Shown here: piece after piece, positions 12,376 through 25,040 of the stretch
Layout of the letters: each line of letters begins with the position of its first letter
Numbering within the stretch: position 1 is the first letter of the stretch
Source: Capitulum mitella
Taxonomy: Eukaryota > Arthropoda > Thecostraca > Pollicipedomorpha > Pollicipedidae
NCBI GenBank assembly: GCA_030062745.1
Contig: CP099848.1
Location: 5,821,685 to 5,885,684 of the forward strand
Direction: 5' to 3'
Length of the DNA stretch: 64,000 nucleotides
The notes under the pieces: model-generated
Databases searched by the model: none
What the model was told of the DNA's origin: nothing
What the model saw: the letters and a program-made list of their open reading frames with translations, nothing else
Position numbers and translations under genes: made by a program

Positions 12376-13862
12376 AATTTAACTCATAGGCATAGGTAAG
12401 ACCAAATGCCATGAGCCGAACTTTGGCCTTTTCGCATTATTCTGGTGTAAAATCTCACGTGTTCACTAAAGTCAGCTTTGCCGCAGAAGAGAAGCTAAAG
12501 CGACGCTGTGGAGAGTTTCAAATGACAGCTGATGACTATACTCGTCATTTACAATCTGCATCACAATTTAACTACTAGTTACCCCATCGATGATCATAAA
12601 GTTATTTCCCAACGAAAATACATAGGAGGTCCAAATAATGCCTGGACACAATGCGTGTTCTGACGTCCTGTGACCTGGTCTTGGATCATCTGGTCAGCAA
12701 GCTCTTTTTTCTATTTTTTCAAAAGCCGATGGTTATTTGTGTAGGAGTTACCGCAAATTTGAGACCACTGGCTTTCTGTCGGAGTTCTCAGCAGTTCTAC
12801 CGGAAAACCGAGGGAGGGAGGGCGAAAATTCCACAAGAAAACCATGGATTAACGTCGGCATTACAACAGCTGCACAGCCACTGGGATCTGTGAGCTTCTC
12901 CGGCCGACACCGCAGGATATAGTCTGACACTGGCACGGCGCAAACAGGCCATCGCCACGCAAAGGTCAGGCGAACGGCCGGTCAGCACGCAGGCACGCGG
13001 CGGGACGGACTCGCCACGCGCCTGCGTCGGGATTTTGCACGCCTGTTGAGCGAGCGCGCCACAAACGTACAACATTCGGCGCTCACTCTGCCGGCTGCAG
13101 CGGCTCTGTGTCAGCAAAGTAGTGACTGCGTCTAGACCGCCGAAGACGCCCCTGATGTCCGAAATGCTGCTGATCGTGTCGCGCGCGAGATGCTCCGGAT
13201 GTGTTTCGAGATCCCCGGACTGATTATGTACCTTCTCCGCTTGCTAATGTGAGAATGGCATATGGTTATCGAAAAAAGCTGTAGCCGAAGCAGCCCAGAA
13301 ACGAATCGTCAACAACTAGCCGAACATCGGGCGAACATATTTTATAGCATAAGTTCCCATCAAAGGGCTGACACGAGGCACTGGCGGGTTTTCAAAGATC
13401 TACTAATCCAAATACAGGTGGAGATCTGATGAGATGAGATGAGAGATCAGATCAGTTGAGGTCTGATCAAGGGAGACTAATGACCCTCTCAGTTTTCGGC
13501 CACTTAAGAACAAAACCTGTAATACTGACTTCACTGCACTGACTTAAAGTCTGCTCCAGAGCCGGATTAATTTTCCAAAATTTCCAGTCAAGGATCCACA
13601 AGACGTTACGGAAGGACCGAAGCTTCCGGTTCACTAGATCTTGCTGATGAGCCAGCCTTTCCCAATTCCATTTTGAACAACTGCGCTCGGAACGGCCCTG
13701 GAGCGAGGACACTGACCCCGTAAGATGTTGAACGCGGATAGGAGGCCCTGTTTTAGCAGGCGCACCGTGTTCTGACGTCATCCGGACGACTAAGAGACGG
13801 GCGAAACGGCGAAACATCGGCGTGGTATCATGCTCATCTCTTATGACTGGCTAAGGACAGCT
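12376..13862. other. Intronic, no recognised gene
   Basis: Short overlapping frames only. A moderately GC-rich stretch is at 12890-13200, and 13420-13460 holds a short GATGA/GATCA-rich run. Confidence 0.4.
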
Positions 13863-14160
13863 CTGGTGTCATAGCAGTGCGTACTGCGACCAGTTACCCG
13901 GTGCGTGGTAAGCACTTGTCGGTACCGTCAAGGATCAAGCTCTATCTGAACCGAAGCAGAAAAGATCATGCAGACCTTCTGTGTGTGTGTGGGAGGGAGG
14001 GGAAGGTAGAGGATGCTGTACATCACCTGGTCCGGTACCTGGGGCAAAACCACGCCATATTTCGGTCCACTTGGGCGGCAGGGTCAGAGTCTGCATGGCA
14101 AGTTGTGCTTAGTACGGACTCTAATACTTACACCGTTCTCTTTAAATTGGCTTGGATAAA
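13863..14160 (+). repeat. SINE-family copy 2
   Basis: The 3' body at 14028-14150 aligns with copy 1: ATCACCTGGTCCGGTACCTGGGG, CCATATTTCGGTCCACTTGGGCGGCAGGGTCAGAGTC, ending in TTTAAATTGG. The head at 13870-13960 is too diverged to assign A and B boxes. The GTGTGTGTGTGGGAGGGAGG run is internal. Confidence 0.6.
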
Positions 14161-14289
14161 ATAAAAAGACAACTAGCATTCAAAACCATAGGTTTGCTTC
14201 GATTTTAGCATGAATACATAAATTCAAAATAGGGAGAGATGCATAGGGATGCAAACATTACAAAGAGGAGGCAAGGACAATTTCTGATA

Positions 14290-16565
14290 CGATTTTTGTC
14301 ACATTTTTGTCCTCGCTGTCGTCCAGCGCCCTTTGCTGCTCGTCCGTGGCGTAAGGTGAATTGGGACGCGCTCTGTCTGCAGCTTCTGCAGTCGGACTGG
14401 GACCAGGTTTACCGTTATTGTGGAATTACCGTTTCCTTGTGGAATATTATCAGGTTTACCGTGAAACGCTGATTGACCGTAAGCTGGAGGAGTTTATGCG
14501 TGTGTGGTGGAGTGCGGTTGATGTGCATTGTCCTCTGAGAACGGTGACCCCTCGTCGCTCCCATTGCCCATGGCTTGAGACTAGCGCTGACCTGCGGGCA
14601 ACTGATGCAGGAGCGGAACGACGCATATCGGAAGTGGCGTCAATCCCGAACCGAGACCGATTTGGCCGCATACCGACGCCTTCGTAACAGCGTTAAGAGC
14701 CTTTTCGCTCGGGCTAAGCGCAGCTTCCTGTGTGACAGTATGCTTGCCGACCGTGCCGCTTTTTGGAGGGGCATAAAAAGCTTCGCCCTTCAGCCAGCCA
14801 AGGGGGGAGGGGGTGCCGCCGTGGAAATGTCCGCTGAGCAGGCTGATGACTTCAACCGCCACTTTGCGTCTGCCGGCCCTCGTATTGCTGCCGAGCTGGC
14901 AGCGGGCAGCCACGGTGACACCTCGCTTCCACCTAGACCACCAACCGTGACCACATCAAGTCTAAGTCTGTCTCCTTCGACTCTCCCTGAACTCGCGAGA
15001 GCTACGAGTGACTTGTCATCGTCGAGGGCGGTAGGACATGACGGCATGCCGCTGTATGCGCTGCGAAGATGTTTCCCCGTTCTCGGGCCACATTTACTTC
15101 ATTTGATTAACAGCTCATCGCCACTTGTGTTTCCCCTTCCTCCTGGAAGATGGCCTCTGTTCTCCCTCTTCACAAATCACGCCCGCGTGACATTGCCAGC
15201 AATTTTAGACCCATATCTATCTTACCTGTGCTGTCAAAGATATGTGAAAAGATTGTGTGCTCACAGCTGTCTTCTTATCTCGCTACCTATGACCTTTCAG
15301 CTCCATCACAATATGCATATAGACCATGTCACTCGACCGAGGACGCCCTGGTGGACGCTGTTGAGTGGATGGTGCGTCGGATTGACTGTGGCCACGTCGT
15401 CGCCGTCACCTCGATTGACCTCAGTCGAGCTTTTGACAGTGTCGACCATGGCTCCCTCCTGACCAAGCTCCAATGGTACGGCATCGACCCTAGGTGGTTT
15501 GAGAGCTACCTGGCTGATCGGCGGCAGGTGGTGAGAGGTGGTTCTCTTTCCCTTCCTCTCTCCCACGGTGTTCCGCAGGGGTCCATTGTCGGTCCTATCC
15601 TCTTCAGCATCTTCACGAAAGACCTTCCATCCTATCTGCCTCACGGACGTCTAGTATCCTATGCCGATGACACCCAGCTGCTAGACTCCGCACATCCCGA
15701 TCATTTATCCATCCTAAAATCCCGGCAAGAAGAGACTCTCCTCGCCGTCCAATCCTACTTTACATCCAACTCCTTGAAAATGAATCCATCCAAAACAACC
15801 CTGCTCCTTGTCGGCACAGCCCATAACCTCAAGAAGACCACATCCTTTCATCTTAACTTTGCCGGCCACATACTAACCCCTTCTTCTTCCGTGAAGATGC
15901 TGGGGGTCACCATCGACAACTCCTTGTCCTGGGAGGAGCACATATCCAGGTTGCCAAAAAGTGCAACTCCATCCTGCTCTGTTTATATAAGATACGTCAC
16001 CACCTTACGCCAGAGGTCCTTACACTCCTAATCCAGTCACATGTTTTCCCCCACATCCTTTACTGCCTTTCGGTCTGGGGCTGGGCCGCTTCGTGCCACC
16101 TTAACAGAGTTCAGAGAGTGGTGAACTTCGGGGCCAGGATCATCTCCGGGGCTCTTAAGCGGGAGTCGGTGTCGGCGACCTTGAGGGCGCTAGGCTGGCG
16201 CGCCTTACGTGACCTAGTTGCGAGGCGCGACAGCATTGGTGTCTTCCGAGCCCTGAACGACTCGCGTGCTCCGTTGGCGATCCGGTCCCTGTTCATTCCA
16301 CGTACCGCCGTGTCCCAGCGTGTCACCCGGGCGTCGGTCGCTGGCGCCTTAGAGCCGCCGACTTTTCGTCTGTCTGTGGCCCGCAGGACTTTTTCGTATC
16401 GCGCGGCCTCGTCCTGGAACCGCCTGCCGCCGGGCATCACTGCCTCTCGAACCCGTGCAGAGTTTGTGCGTAGACTTGACCAACTTTCTCTTATAGTTTG
16501 ACGTGTCTGACTGCCTTATTTTATCTGTATGGCTATTGCATATGTACTGTACTGTACTGACTTGA
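14290..16565 (+). mobile_element. 5'-truncated LINE (CR1/L2/Jockey-like non-LTR retrotransposon), frameshifted
   Basis: The endonuclease part is missing. The element begins in the linker before the reverse transcriptase (VNWDALCLQLLQSDWDQVY, then ERNDAYRKWRQSRTE). The RT runs from about 15110 to 15960, with FRPISILPVLSKICEKI, YRPCHSTEDALVDAV, DLSRAFDSVDH (motif A Asp), GVPQGSIVGPILFSIF and YADD (15660-15671). The C-terminal region continues to the stop near 16501 (LNRVQRVVNFGARIISG, then SYRAASSWNRLPPGI). The frame changes near 14480, 14570, 15120-15145 and again at the A-run near 15957, so no single open frame survives. The 3' end carries short repeats, TGTACTGTACTGTACTGAC, as CR1/L2-type LINEs do. 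Confidence 0.9.
15150..16031 (+). pseudogene. Reverse transcriptase core of the LINE at 14290-16565
   Basis: Longest intact part, 293 codons. It carries RT motifs from FRPIS through YADD and on to MLGVTIDNSLSWEEHIS. The true upstream part lies in another frame (14575-15140, ending LLHLINSS) and the true downstream part in a third (16118-16501). The catalytic Asp residues of motifs A and C are present, but frameshifts make it inactive as it stands. The plus-strand orientation is opposite to the host cyclase gene. Confidence 0.9.
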
Positions 16566-16899
16566 ATCAAACAATACTCCACGCGGTGGAAAGATTCGAA
16601 ATAAACCGAACATGAACGGAACCCAATAGTCAGGCAGTCAGAGCACTTTAACGAATCTTTCCAGATAACGTATTAATATTTGATTCAGGTCAAGGACATG
16701 TGCAAAACAAACGCACGAAAACGCCGAGTCCAATAAAAGACGGGTCGAACAGGTGAAACAAAAGCAAGTGTAAGTGCTACAAATGTGAGTTAGCATGGAA
16801 CAAGGGTTACAAATGAGAAGAATATGGCATGGCTCCCTTACTTATCTTTACGCGAACAGAAAAATGCCACGACATTAATGAAATAATGGGCCCTCGAAT
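16566..16899. other. Intronic, nothing recognised
   Basis: AT-rich sequence between the LINE 3' end and element F2, with no coding or repeat signal. Confidence 0.4.
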
Positions 16900-17927
16900 G
16901 ACTTCATCAGGCGATGACTGGGGTATTCGCTAAATCCATTAACTGGGAAAGGGCGCTTAACGTCCCATGGCTATCTTAAGACCCATTCCCACCATCACGT
17001 TGATTCAAACGGCCATCGATAGCGTCAGACCGTGCGCCTTAGTGACACACACATCTTTTATTCTTGGGTCACTGAAGACATCAAGGGTCAGGTCAAACCA
17101 TAATAGCGGCCCTTTGCCCCGAGTCGCGTGATTACAATGCAAGGCAGACCAAGACAAGATAGGGCATGGCATGGGCTAAGTCTCAGACAGTTTGTCATTA
17201 TGTTTACAGTGCCGCTTGACCCGAGGTCATCAATTTCATCAAGAGGTCACCCGGCCACGGCAGAACACTTTTGAACCTCGCCCTGTGGGTTCATGCAAGC
17301 TGTTTCCTTACACATTTTAAACAAATATTTTAAGGCCCATGTCTCCCCGCCCGTCATCAGGAGCGTCAAACGGACGTTACCAGTTCCGCTAAAGTGAAAT
17401 CTGCATAAAACCCCCAAGCGTCAAAACTGCAATTTTTGGTGGTACTGTTGCAGGACGCTGCTGTGTAATTTACACGTGCAATATGCCACCACAACATGCG
17501 GCCGTCAATTCAGTAAGATGCAACAATCAGTTCATTTTAATCCTTTGTCTGCCATGTGCTTTCCTTTGGACCAGAAATCTGGAAAAACGCATTTAATCTG
17601 GGGTGACCTTGCATTGGGTCAGGGATGTTTCAAATTAACCTATAAGGTGGTACTGTCGTCCAGTATAAATCGCTGCCAGTATATAGTGCGAAATGATCGA
17701 CAATTGAAAGAAGCAGCGAAGTGAAACTGGACGTAGAAACGCAAAGCATGGTTGTTCTTACGACGTTACGACGTTATATTTCCACCTTTTTCCCGCTATG
17801 TGCATAATGGATGCAGGCAAAGGTATTCAAAGCTTCAAGATGCTGCCGTCATTCGTTTGAGACATGTTTGAAAACTGCGCTAACGGGGCATTAAATGCCT
17901 ACCCCCTCCCAGTCATTGCCGGGCTAA
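16900..17927 (+). mobile_element. TTAA-type non-coding element, family F, copy 2
   Basis: Same order of blocks as 7966-9226: GACTGGGGTATTC near the left end, GTGAAATCTGCATAAAACC in the middle, and CCCCCTCCCAGTCATTGCCGGGCTAA at the right end (CTAA instead of TTAA at 17924-17927). The decayed target sites suggest an older insertion than family A copy 2. Confidence 0.65.
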
Positions 17928-17991
17928 AATATGCCGACATAAAATTCCTGCTCCTGGTTAATGAGAACCAAAGGCACCGAAGCTCACCGAA

Positions 17992-19447
17992 TTAACATTC
18001 ACCCTGGCGGCCGGTGGAATATATCGCGCTCGGATGGGGGTGGGCGTAAAGAGGGAGTGGGAGGTGGAGGGTCAATTTGGCTCACGAGATCTAAAAAACG
18101 ACCGGGACTAGTGTTCCTAAATTTCGAAATTTACCTTTGGTTACGGCCCTGAAATGTAAAGATCTTTTTTCTTTACCATGTAAACCATGAATAACATACA
18201 TATACCATATATTGCACACAAACTGCAATATATGGTACATAAATGGTAACCCTTGGCTCCAATAGTTATGCTTAAGTTACTACTCCAGCTAAACTTAAGA
18301 CATGTGGCTCTGATTTCGTGAGGTGTAGCATGGCTTGTTCTGAAGCCGCTCAGGGTACATTCCGGGTGCTAAACTTGAAATTGGCACCCAAAAACTCCTT
18401 GCAGGTCAAATTTCTGTCACAAAGGTTCCCACAAGCATCTGAAGACAACCTAAGCCACTGAGCTAAAAGAATCTCGAAAAAAGTGAAAATGGCACGACAA
18501 CCACCTTCGTCCGCTGCAATTTATCGCTAAATCAGGCGTTTAGTACTACTAAATAAAAACTTTCTTGCGTCCTTCCGTTTTTTTTCCACAGTAGTACCCG
18601 AGCATGGAATGGAGTGCTAGAGAAAAGGAAAAACACATTTGATCCATTTTCCCATCACACCTATTTACCCCAACGCATACCATACCTTGGTAATTTTGGG
18701 AGCTGAGTTCGAATTCATTGTAAAAAAAAAAACAGAAAGCAAGATTTTGAAAAAGATGCACTAGGGCCCGTAAAAGCATCACGAAGTCACAGATCAGTGA
18801 CCTGAGATGGTCAGAAAAGGTCAAGACCGTAGGAATATATGTTCAGTCATCCACTCACATTGTTCTGTACCCTTTTAGCTTGGAATCAGCCAATGAAGAA
18901 TAAACTGGTGGCATTTCATTGTTTGGACTCCACAGAAAGGAGTACGCGTGAGCACATTGTTGATCGTCTGATCGTGACCTGACTTGACATCAACCTGACA
19001 TTTTGTAGACCGGTAGACGATGAAGTGACCTTTCTTAATTATTTCGACTTTAAACTGAAATGATTCGGCTGCAAATTCTATGTTAGGAAATCAGCTTTTT
19101 CACTCTGACCCGACCTCCCGATCTGACTTTACATCGACCGTATTATTTTTGCGTTTTTCAGTTAATTGTCTGCGTAAACATTCCAAATTTGGAAATCTGC
19201 CTTTTTCTTGTGAGGGCAGTTCGAAAGCTTCCCTCGAAATGCTGACTTCTGAAAATTATGACCTGACTCTGAACCGCTCTAGTTCGGTGGCCTTGACTGA
19301 TCTTGACACTTTGTTACCACTAAACGACTCGCGATTCGATTTTAGATACGTCTTTAAAACTTGGTGCGGCTGCACCGCAAACATACTTAGTTTGTTTTGG
19401 AAAACCTCAGAGGAGACCGAATTGAGCCCCACACGAGCGCGTGTTAA
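17992..19447 (-). mobile_element. TTAA-flanked non-coding element, family J, copy 2
   Basis: TTAA at 17992-17995 and 19444-19447. The right end GAGCGCGTGTTAA parallels copy 1 at 12372-12375. The middle (18300-19060) aligns with 11207-11960 over about 700 bases, including TTGCAGGTCAAATTTC and the tract around TGATCGTGACCTGACTTGACATC. Its longest frame (127 codons, 19080-19463) is not conserved in copy 1 and is not treated as a gene. Confidence 0.6.
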
Positions 19448-19489
19448 GGCTACCAAGCGATAAAACTTACGCTACCAAAATAGCACGAT

Positions 19490-19930
19490 CATTTGTGCCG
19501 GCGCCACCGTGCGGGGTCATTTGTTCTCCCCGACAATCAGCGGGGAGTCATGGAAACCGGCCGCGGGCGCCGCGCCGCGCCGCCGTCCGGACAAAATGGA
19601 GGCTGGCGCGGCGCCGGGTCCAGGCCGGCTCAATTTCCGCGGCCATTTGCCGTCACGTCACAGCTAATCGAGCTCACTGCAGTTTGGTATCCGCAGTGCC
19701 CGCCACCGGCCGCCGGATATCCAACGTGACGCAGGCGGCGGGGCTGGTTTTACCGCACGCATCGCGCTGGGACAGGGGCCCGCACGGCGGAGGTCCCCTG
19801 CGTCGGCGGCGGGTCCCCTGGACCGGCGGCGAGTACCCTGGGTCGGCGGCGGGTCCCCTGGGTCGGGTGGGTCGCTTGGGTTGGCCCGGACAAGGGGTTG
19901 CTCCGGTATCGTGGCCGACCGATAATAAAT
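19490..19930. other. CpG-rich intronic block with short minisatellite at 19786-19885
   Basis: High GC with many CpG. From 19786 the unit TCGGCGGCGGGTCCCCTGGG (about 20 bases) is repeated about four times with variants. Frames on both strands are composition artefacts. Confidence 0.6.
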
Positions 19931-19934
19931 TGCC

Positions 19935-21280
19935 GGCCCTTGAACTCGCCTAACAAGGTTTCAGGTGCAAGTGCTGAATCATGGAATGTCATGTTACGAT
20001 GAAATTACAAAATTTGAGCGATTAAAAGGAGGTAATTATGGAAAACACTGATTAGTCCTGAGCAAGTTGCGTATTATACACCGCGTTCCCGAATCTTAAC
20101 TTTGTTTACGAAAATTAAATTCACACGAAACAAGTTTCTGCTTCCAACAACATGCCCCAATTTTCCTTTCGAAATGCAAGGATATTGCAACTCCTTTTAG
20201 AACGAATAAACAAACCGACGATGCATAATCATACGACGTAACGCGTCACAGCAATGAATAGTGTTTCAAAGACAAACAACGCCCGTAATAAGACAAATAT
20301 TGGCGCAGTCGCCTATATATCCAGTTGTGAGATATATATTGGCGAAGAATAAGGGAGCAAGATACATTTATGATGTGTGTGTGGAGTGGAAGACCAGTGA
20401 AAAATATGTGGAAACGTAAATTGGAAGGCGGATGGATGTAGGACAATGTAGGGATGAAGGAACGTAAATGTAGGACGGAACATGTCTCGTCTGTTATGAA
20501 GAATACTGAGCACAAACGGAAGAGGGGAGACGTTGTTTATCCGGAACAGTAAATACGACAAAAACGAAAGATATGTTTTTCGTTTTGTTTTGATCGGATC
20601 TGGCACATTTGGTAGTAACGTTTGGCAGATGACAGATGGCGTTTGGCAGATGGTGTTTGGCGAATGCTTCGTGTGGCAGATTTGGTAGCGCTTAGTTTAT
20701 GCTTCGATGTTCTGATGTCGATAATAAATTAGCCCCTTTATGGGAACAGCTGAAAAACAACGCTCGTAATAAGGCATTCAAATACGATGAAGCTAGCAAA
20801 CACTACGGTCCCATTAATATCAAATGCATCTTGCACTCTGCTAATACGCAGAGATTTGGATGACCGCCAGCAACCATATTTAGTTGTCTTGACCTCAGTC
20901 GCCAACATTTGCTGATGCTCTGCGCACAAACGTAACGACAAAACGCTTATTAGGTTTAGGCCAATTTCACATGAAACTATTGTTTCTATAATTGCAAAAA
21001 AGACCACCGATCCTTTGTGTTTCCAAGACACACAAATACAGAAAGGATGATTAGCTTTAGTGCAAGGAACGCAAAAACAGAATCCCTTGAAAGCTTCTCC
21101 TGGTCCAAGTTACATTTCAAATCGTTTCCATACACATGATGTGCCATGTATAATGTTGAAAAACTAAAGAGCTGAATGCACATTGTAAGAGATTTGCCCT
21201 GGGAGTGTAACCAGAGGAGGGCCCCAATGGAAACATGCCCCAATGAGCCCGAAAATTAACGTCTTTGCGCACTAAAAATG
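19935..21280. other. Intronic, nothing recognised
   Basis: AT-rich, with short frames on both strands. It holds a short run of GTTTGGCAGATG-like repeats at 20615-20685 and no other structure. Confidence 0.4.
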
Positions 21281-21289
21281 ATAATAAAC

Positions 21290-21610
21290 AACTCCGGAAC
21301 TTAAAAATAAAGTGGCCGAGATCCGAGATGATTTCATTTTCTTGCGGGGTGAGGCTATTCCTGGCCGTCTCCTTGGTGATGGGTAATTTTGTCCCCCCTC
21401 CGCATTTTCAGGCAGTTTTAACAAGGAAAATATTCATTGTTTTTTTTATGAATGATCGAAAAATACTGGTGGACAAATCACAGCGGGCTAAATTCCTTGA
21501 AAAACTCACATTGGGTGGAGGGACAGGAGGCTGGGTTGTCGGGCCCTCGGATCCCCCTCCAATCATTTATGCAAATCGACGCCCCTGCGTCATCACACAG
21601 GCGAAATCAG
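21290..21610 (+). repeat. Dispersed repeat K, copy 1
   Basis: Shares with 40810-40950 the blocks AATAAAGTGGCC, GAAAAACTCACATT/GAGAAACTCACATT, GGTTGTSGGG...CTCGG and AAATCGACGCCC/AAATTGACGCCC. The copies are in the same orientation. The larger copy has about 170 extra internal bases. Class unknown. Confidence 0.6.
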
Positions 21611-21857
21611 TCCTATCAGCCTCCTAAACCTGACAAAAGTTTTCGCTGAATGAGTCAATATCATTTTTACACGCTGAAAAGACAAATTTTGCACATTTTT
21701 TACGGTGAAACTGACGAAAACCGGGAACCGGGGCATGCCAAAAAACAGCTGAACGTTCTGAACGGCATCCTGGTGATTAACCGGTGATGTCATGTAATGC
21801 AGCTGAAAGCCGTACCCTTGCTGCATTTTAGCACTCTGGTCGAAAGGCATTATAAAG

Positions 21858-21890
21858 CCCAACACCAACGTTTTGAACGTTGGTGTTGGG
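21858..21890. repeat. Perfect hairpin, 15-bp arms, 3-base loop
   Basis: CCCAACACCAACGTT at 21858-21872 and its exact complement at 21876-21890 enclose TTG. No T-run follows, and in a eukaryote there is no reason to call a terminator. Confidence 0.9.
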
Positions 21891-22409
21891 TATAACGTAT
21901 CCCAACAACGGTATGATGATGGATACAATTTTGATGTATTTCAGTGCGGTAGTCAGAATGTATTATGAAGTGGTTTGAATGCAAAACACGATAATATAAA
22001 TCCTAAGATGCGCAAAAATGCCCTGAACACGCTTCGGTGAGAGAACCTATACCCTGCTGCAAGCGGAAGGAAGAGGCCATATTTGGTCGGATGCCAATAT
22101 TTAGCTTTGAATCTGTGGCACGACTCATGCCATCGTACGATTCCCGTCTTGAATGCAGACAACAGACCAGGTGTAAACTGGACTGTTTATCAAAGCAATG
22201 CCTGACCAATAACCTCCCCGTGACGAAAAAAGGGCATTTGTCGACCGTTAACAGCACGCCAATTACACTGCATTGTAAATTCTTTTTACAGCCTTGAAAA
22301 TCATCTTTAGTTGCTACGATCAAAAAATCTTAGGTCTGACAATCCTTGGAACGCTTAGCATTCAAACTCACTATACGATACACCGCTTTTGGTTGCTAAT
22401 GCTATTTCC

Positions 22410-23530
22410 ATATGGGGGGAGGGGAATTCAGAAACTCCATTGTTTAATGTTTTTAACATTTCTAGGGATTTTGAAGTAGCTTCACCAAACCTGGTTACCT
22501 TTCCTACGTATTTCTCCTATGCATAATGCCGAATTTTCATGATTTATTTTCCCACAGACGGAGGCAGACCACGTTTTTGGAAGGCACATCAAGGCACTGA
22601 TCGCACTGTGGAAGGTAAGTACAAGAAAAATTGCAGAAATAAAGGTTTTAAAGTGAAACGTAAAACTTAATATGAGTATATAGTTCAATAACCGGGAAAG
22701 CATACAGCAATATTTTTGTTGATCTGAGGTGACTTCACAAGGTCAGGACGACGTCAAAAGTGAAAATTTGGCTTTCTTTAAGTACTTTTGGTGCTTCAAT
22801 TCAAGATGCAAAATCTGGTGTCACATGGCTAATCATAATGTCTTCTGTGTTTGAAGTTTCAGATCGAAACCAGGTCGAGTCACGGAGCCATCATCTAAAA
22901 TGACCCCGTGATACACGCGAACGACAGCCATAAACAAGACTTACCTTACAGTCGATACAGTCGAATGCAGTCAATTAAAATGTCTGGAAACGTTTTAAAA
23001 CACTATGAAATGGGCGCAAGACTATTCCATGCGACTCTGATGTCATCTGAGGTCATTTAAGGTAAAAGGTCGTAAGCTGACCTGATGAGCATACGACCAT
23101 GACATTTCCCCTTTTTGTGTGCCTGGCGCCACCTAGCCAATATTGTATAAACAATGTAACCTGATTTATATTTCTCGAGTATAACATGATTATCAAAAGC
23201 TAAAAAGAAATCTAATTCCATGTCAATTTAGTAAAAAATCTCACATTTTCTAAGCCATGTGAACGCCCATGAGTCTTCCCAAAATTCGAGACGTATGTCC
23301 TGTATTTATCAACTCTCCTGTCCTGATTTATGCCAATTGTATCAAAATCAGTCCGATAACATGAGAGTTATAACGAGTATAAACACCACTTTTCTGAACT
23401 TTTTTGCCCCTGTATCCAGCCCCTTTCGAGATTCCAAAACTTTTTTGCATCAAAATGTAGCTTACTTCTTGGCGATCGTTTGTCGCTTGTTGCGATGAAA
23501 TCGGACGAAAAGTTCCCGAGATCACGGGAA
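22410..23530 (+). mobile_element. TTAA-type element, family A, diverged copy 3
   Basis: Collinear with 35383-36582 but much more diverged: GGAAGGCACATCAAGGCA, GAGGTCATTTAAGG, GACCATGACATTTCCCCTTTTT, GTGAACGCCCATGAGT and TGTTGCGATGAAATCGGAC are in the same order and spacing. The DR1 is decayed here to AGGTAAAAGGTCG. The termini are no longer clear, so the limits are approximate. Confidence 0.7.
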
Positions 23531-24049
23531 AAAACTCTGAAAACCGCACGATGTGGCCCTTTAAAATACACATTTGTAATCCATGCGATTTGATATGCAT
23601 TACAATAAACATGCTTACTGTGCACATGTTTTTTAGCATGATACGGCGCACGAGAGATCTTTAGCAGTGATAACCATCGGCATATTTAACCATGGCGCAC
23701 ATGATGGGGGGGGGGGAAGGAGAGCGTTTCCACTACCGCTTTGGCGTCGCCCTCTGTTTCCATTATTTTTTCACATCCACAAGCAACTTTATTTCTACTC
23801 AGCATCTCGTGACGTCCATGTCCATCCAGACAATAAAATAATATCTGGAAAACAGTTTTAACAATATGGTTTTTAGCCTACATTCCCAGAAGTCGCTTGC
23901 TACAAGCATTTTCCTCTCCTACAGCAACTCACACTGAATGTAGGAAGAGTGGTAAGAGAAGACTTGAGAAGACTCCAGAAATCTACTTTCACTTCTGCTG
24001 TGCATAATCCGGACAATGCGTCCCAACCCAAGTGAAGCGGGGTATTGTT
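23531..24049. other. Intronic; possible further element start at 23678
   Basis: TTAACCATGGCGCACATGATG followed by a G-run (about 23704-23714) resembles the left end of family G (TTAACCCGCGCACGACCG). No matching right end was found, so this is only a possible terminus. Confidence 0.3.
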
Positions 24050-24560
24050 TGTGCCGAGCTAAAACTTTTGGTCCCCGTGCCGACGTTTGCGTTCGACGCC
24101 ACCGCCGCGGGCCATCTCCACGTCGGCCGTGCAGGGCAGGACGAACCCCTGCCGGCCGGCCGGCGTTACCTGCTTACTGGTCAGCGCGGGCGGCCTCCCG
24201 ACCCGTTGCCTGGGTCCACTCCACAGCCGCGGGCGCCGGACACGGCACGGACCACCACACAGCGCTGTCCGCCGGCGGACGGCGCGGCCGGACACGCAGC
24301 GGACACTACTGGCGGACAGGCGGACAACTTAAGCGGACGAGGCGCGGGCAGAGGTGGCGAGCCCAGGGCGACAGAACGGCACGCCGGCCTGTCGCCGCGA
24401 CGGTGGCCGAGAGGCGGCGCCCGACACAGCGACGCGACGGCGGCGTCACGGTGACGGCACCCGACACCGTGACGCGGCGTTGGCCGGCAGGCAACGGCGG
24501 CGTCACGGTGACGGCACCCGGCACCGTGACGCGACGGCCGCCATGGCGCAAACAAGCATG
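24050..24560. other. CpG-rich intronic block with a 57-bp duplication
   Basis: Dense CpG. At 24437-24545 a unit beginning ACGGCGGCGTCACGGTGACG is present twice, 57 bases apart. Each unit is itself palindromic (CACGGTG ... CACCGTG). Reading frames on both strands reflect composition. Confidence 0.6.
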
Positions 24561-24969
24561 GAAGGTTCCCACACGCGCCACGGCCGTGCTGCCGTCACAA
24601 AACTACTGAGAAGCAGACACGCATGACAGTGGCGACGGAACCGCCCGCCAGATGAGCCATATCGGTCATCATCTTCAGCACCGAGGCCCGCGCGAAACGA
24701 AAACAAGCATCAAACACAACACAATGGCGTAGGAAAAGAAATCGCTCAAGTTAGACAACCGTAAAACAGACTCTTTTATCACAGTGGTATGCTGGCAAAA
24801 CAACCGCTCAAGAAAAACTGAAAGAGCCATCCACCGACGACGCCATACGACAAAGCAGCGCGTTTGACATGCCTGAAGAAATCAGAAAGCCGAAAACATG
24901 CCGACGATTAGCCTTTATACGACTGAAATGGTCTCATAAGTATAGCGCCATTGCCAGGAAATAACTGAC

Positions 24970-25038
24970 CTTGTAAACGTCGAAGCTCTCGATGATGGAG
25001 TCAAAGCACGTGTAGAGATCGTTAAGCAGATCTACAAC
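24970..25038 (-). CDS. Receptor guanylate cyclase, exon d (23 codons)
   Basis: This exon is too short to stand out as an open frame. It follows acceptor TTTTAG (AG at 25040-25039) and ends at donor AAG|GTCAGT (GT at 24969-24968). It is 69 bases, phase 0 to 0, encoding [19 protein letters not shown] then DVYK. It joins MQ of the previous exon to VETIGD of the next, exactly as in membrane guanylate cyclases, where this helix packs in the catalytic dimer. The intron after it (6525-24969) is the longest seen. Confidence 0.95.
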
Positions 25039-25040
25039 CT

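Noticed and set aside
21858..21890. Hairpin as a transcription terminator
   Set aside because: No T-run follows, and intrinsic terminators are not expected in eukaryotic introns.
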